Below, in pieces: positions 63,232 through 64,000 of a DNA stretch of 64,000 nt. The translations under genes and the position numbers were made by a program. The notes beneath the pieces are model-generated. The model was not told the origin of the DNA and did no database searches. It saw only the letters and a program-made list of their open reading frames with translations. The DNA is taken from NCBI RefSeq assembly GCF_001424755.1, contig NZ_LMRF01000005.1:299443-363442 (forward strand). Reading direction: 5' to 3'. Source of the stretch: Marmoricola sp. Leaf446. Its GTDB lineage: Bacteria; Actinomycetota; Actinomycetes; Propionibacteriales; Nocardioidaceae. Each line of letters opens with the position of its first letter. Position 1 is the stretch's first letter.

Positions 63232-64000
63232 CAGGCCCGACCCGCGCCCTGCTCGAAGCTGTCGCGCAGCTCGCGCACGTCGAGCACGCCGGTCGCGGCG
63301 TCGACGTCGGGGGAGAGGTAGAACCGCTGCACCGCCACCACCACCGCCGCGGCCAGCACGTCGCGGTGGGCGGGGTCCTCCAGCCGGGCCAGGTCGCCGG
63401 CGTGGGTGCGGTAGCCCGCGTCGAGGTGCACCGCGGGCATCCGGGTGCGGCGCAGCAGGTCCCAGGTCTTGGGGTGGCAGCGCAGGTCGACGGCGCCGGT
63501 GCGGGCGACGACCTCGCGCTGCACCAGGCCGGCCAGGCGCTCCCCGGCCGAGGACCAGGTCTGCGGGTCGGCGTCGCCGAAGAAGTACGCCGCGACGCCG
63601 CACGCGTCCGGGTTGTCCGAGGAGTCCAGCGCCAGCGAGACCACCAGGTCGGCACCGGCCCGGTTGGCGAACGCCGCGCGCTCGGCCTCGTCGCGCGGGT
63701 GCGCCGCCCAGCGCGGGGTGGTGAGGTAGGCCTGGACGCCGATCGCGACCAGCCGGCCCTCGATGCGGGCGGCGAGGTCGTGCAGGATCGGCTCGCCCGA
63801 GGTCACGTCGACCACGACGGTCTTGCCGCCGAGGTGGGGACCGGACTCGCGGATCCACTCCTCGGCGCGCATCGCGTTGGGGGCACCGCCGCTGACCAGC
63901 GGCCGCAGCCGGGCCAGGGCCTTGAGGGTGGCCGGGCCGCAGGTGCCGTCGGGCGGGATGCCGAAGTTGCGCTGGAACTCGCGCACGCCGGCCTCGGTCT
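63231..64000 (-). CDS. N-acetylmuramoyl-L-alanine amidase-like protein (CwlM-like), 5' end outside window
   Basis: Partial: the frame is open at the window edge, so the GTG at 63986 is probably internal. A peptidoglycan-binding segment (REFQRNFGIPPDGTCGPATLKALARL) leads into an Amidase_3-like domain. The zinc-ligand positions look altered: the usual DPGHGG reads DVTSGEP, SIHAN reads SLALDS, and the late catalytic Glu reads Asp (PAVHLDAG). Its position beside parAB matches CwlM, which in mycobacteria is a regulator of MurA rather than an enzyme. Function here is inference. Confidence 0.8.
   Translation of the reverse strand, partial: TEAGVREFQRNFGIPPDGTCGPATLKALARLRPLVSGGAPNAMRAEEWIRESGPHLGGKTVVVDVTSGEPILHDLAARIEGRLVAIGVQAYLTTPRWAAHPRDEAERAAFANRAGADLVVSLALDSSDNPDACGVAAYFFGDADPQTWSSAGERLAGLVQREVVARTGAVDLRCHPKTWDLLRRTRMPAVHLDAGYRTHAGDLARLEDPAHRDVLAAAVVVAVQRFYLSPDVDAATGVLDVRELRDSFEQGAGRA

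Overview
The window is very GC-rich chromosomal DNA from an actinobacterium. Gene order and gene content fit Nocardioidaceae (Nocardioides-like) best; that placement is inference. The order dnaA-dnaN-gnd-recF-dciA-gyrB-gyrA on one side of the origin and rpmH-rnpA-yidD-yidC-khpB-rsmG-parA-parB on the other is the classic actinobacterial replication-origin neighbourhood. The serine/threonine kinase and cell-wall cluster (fhaA-fhaB-pstP-rodA-pbpA-pknA-pknB, DUF881, crgA) is also typical. No rRNA, CRISPR array, insertion sequence or prophage was seen.

Layout. 1-16 kb is metabolic and accessory: the end of an animal-type haem peroxidase, an F420-type oxidoreductase operon, an ethanolamine permease, a quinone reductase, a lipoprotein M15 peptidase, an AlkB-rubredoxin alkane hydroxylase with its TetR regulator and a strong operator palindrome, an AbiEi-like protein, a Baeyer-Villiger monooxygenase with a coupled hydrolase, and a secreted nuclease. 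Three copies of one palindromic repeat lie at gene ends in the first 11 kb. 16-20 kb holds polyphosphate glucokinase, an acyl-CoA dehydrogenase, an SDR, a secreted GH6 protein and tRNA-Leu(CAG). 20.5-31.6 kb is the signalling, cell-wall and division cluster, with crgA (apparently internally duplicated), a rhomboid protease and a cyclophilin. 32-38 kb holds an 11-residue-repeat membrane protein, a tightly overlapping operon of SURF1, DUF3817, patatin and acyltransferase genes, a GDT1-type transporter behind a probable yybP-ykoY riboswitch, and tRNA-Ala(TGC). 38-42.4 kb holds the small DLW-39 protein, MarR, VOC and GNAT genes, a frameshifted SOS-box-controlled DUF222/HNH gene, and tRNA-Ile(GAT).

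42.5-60 kb is the origin region. DnaA boxes flank dnaA on both sides, in the dnaA-dnaN and dnaA-rpmH gaps. A second cluster with a perfect TTATCCACA box and a parS site lies just before parA, and another parS is embedded in the first codons of rsmG. Downstream of parB is a 0.5 kb non-coding stretch made mostly of two tandem copies of a 188-bp unit full of hairpins. 60-64 kb holds a PlsC-type acyltransferase, an alanine-type aminotransferase, a GNAT protein, an SRPBCC protein and the partial end of a CwlM-like amidase.

How it works together: dnaA/dnaN/recF/dciA/gyrase start and sustain replication, parAB-parS segregates the origin, and yidC/yidD/rnpA/rpmH/khpB/rsmG serve ribosome, RNA and membrane biogenesis. 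The kinase, phosphatase, FHA, RodA and PBP genes coordinate wall growth with division through CrgA. Many genes overlap by 4 bp (ATGA or GTGA), and several look leaderless, with a TAGNNT hexamer 6-7 nt before the start codon. The main points for a second look are the repeat families, the DnaA-box hairpin at 30.6 kb, the parS/DnaA-box arrangement, the duplicated CrgA, the SOS-regulated frameshifted nuclease, the ATC start of the HAD gene and the amidase lacking canonical zinc ligands.
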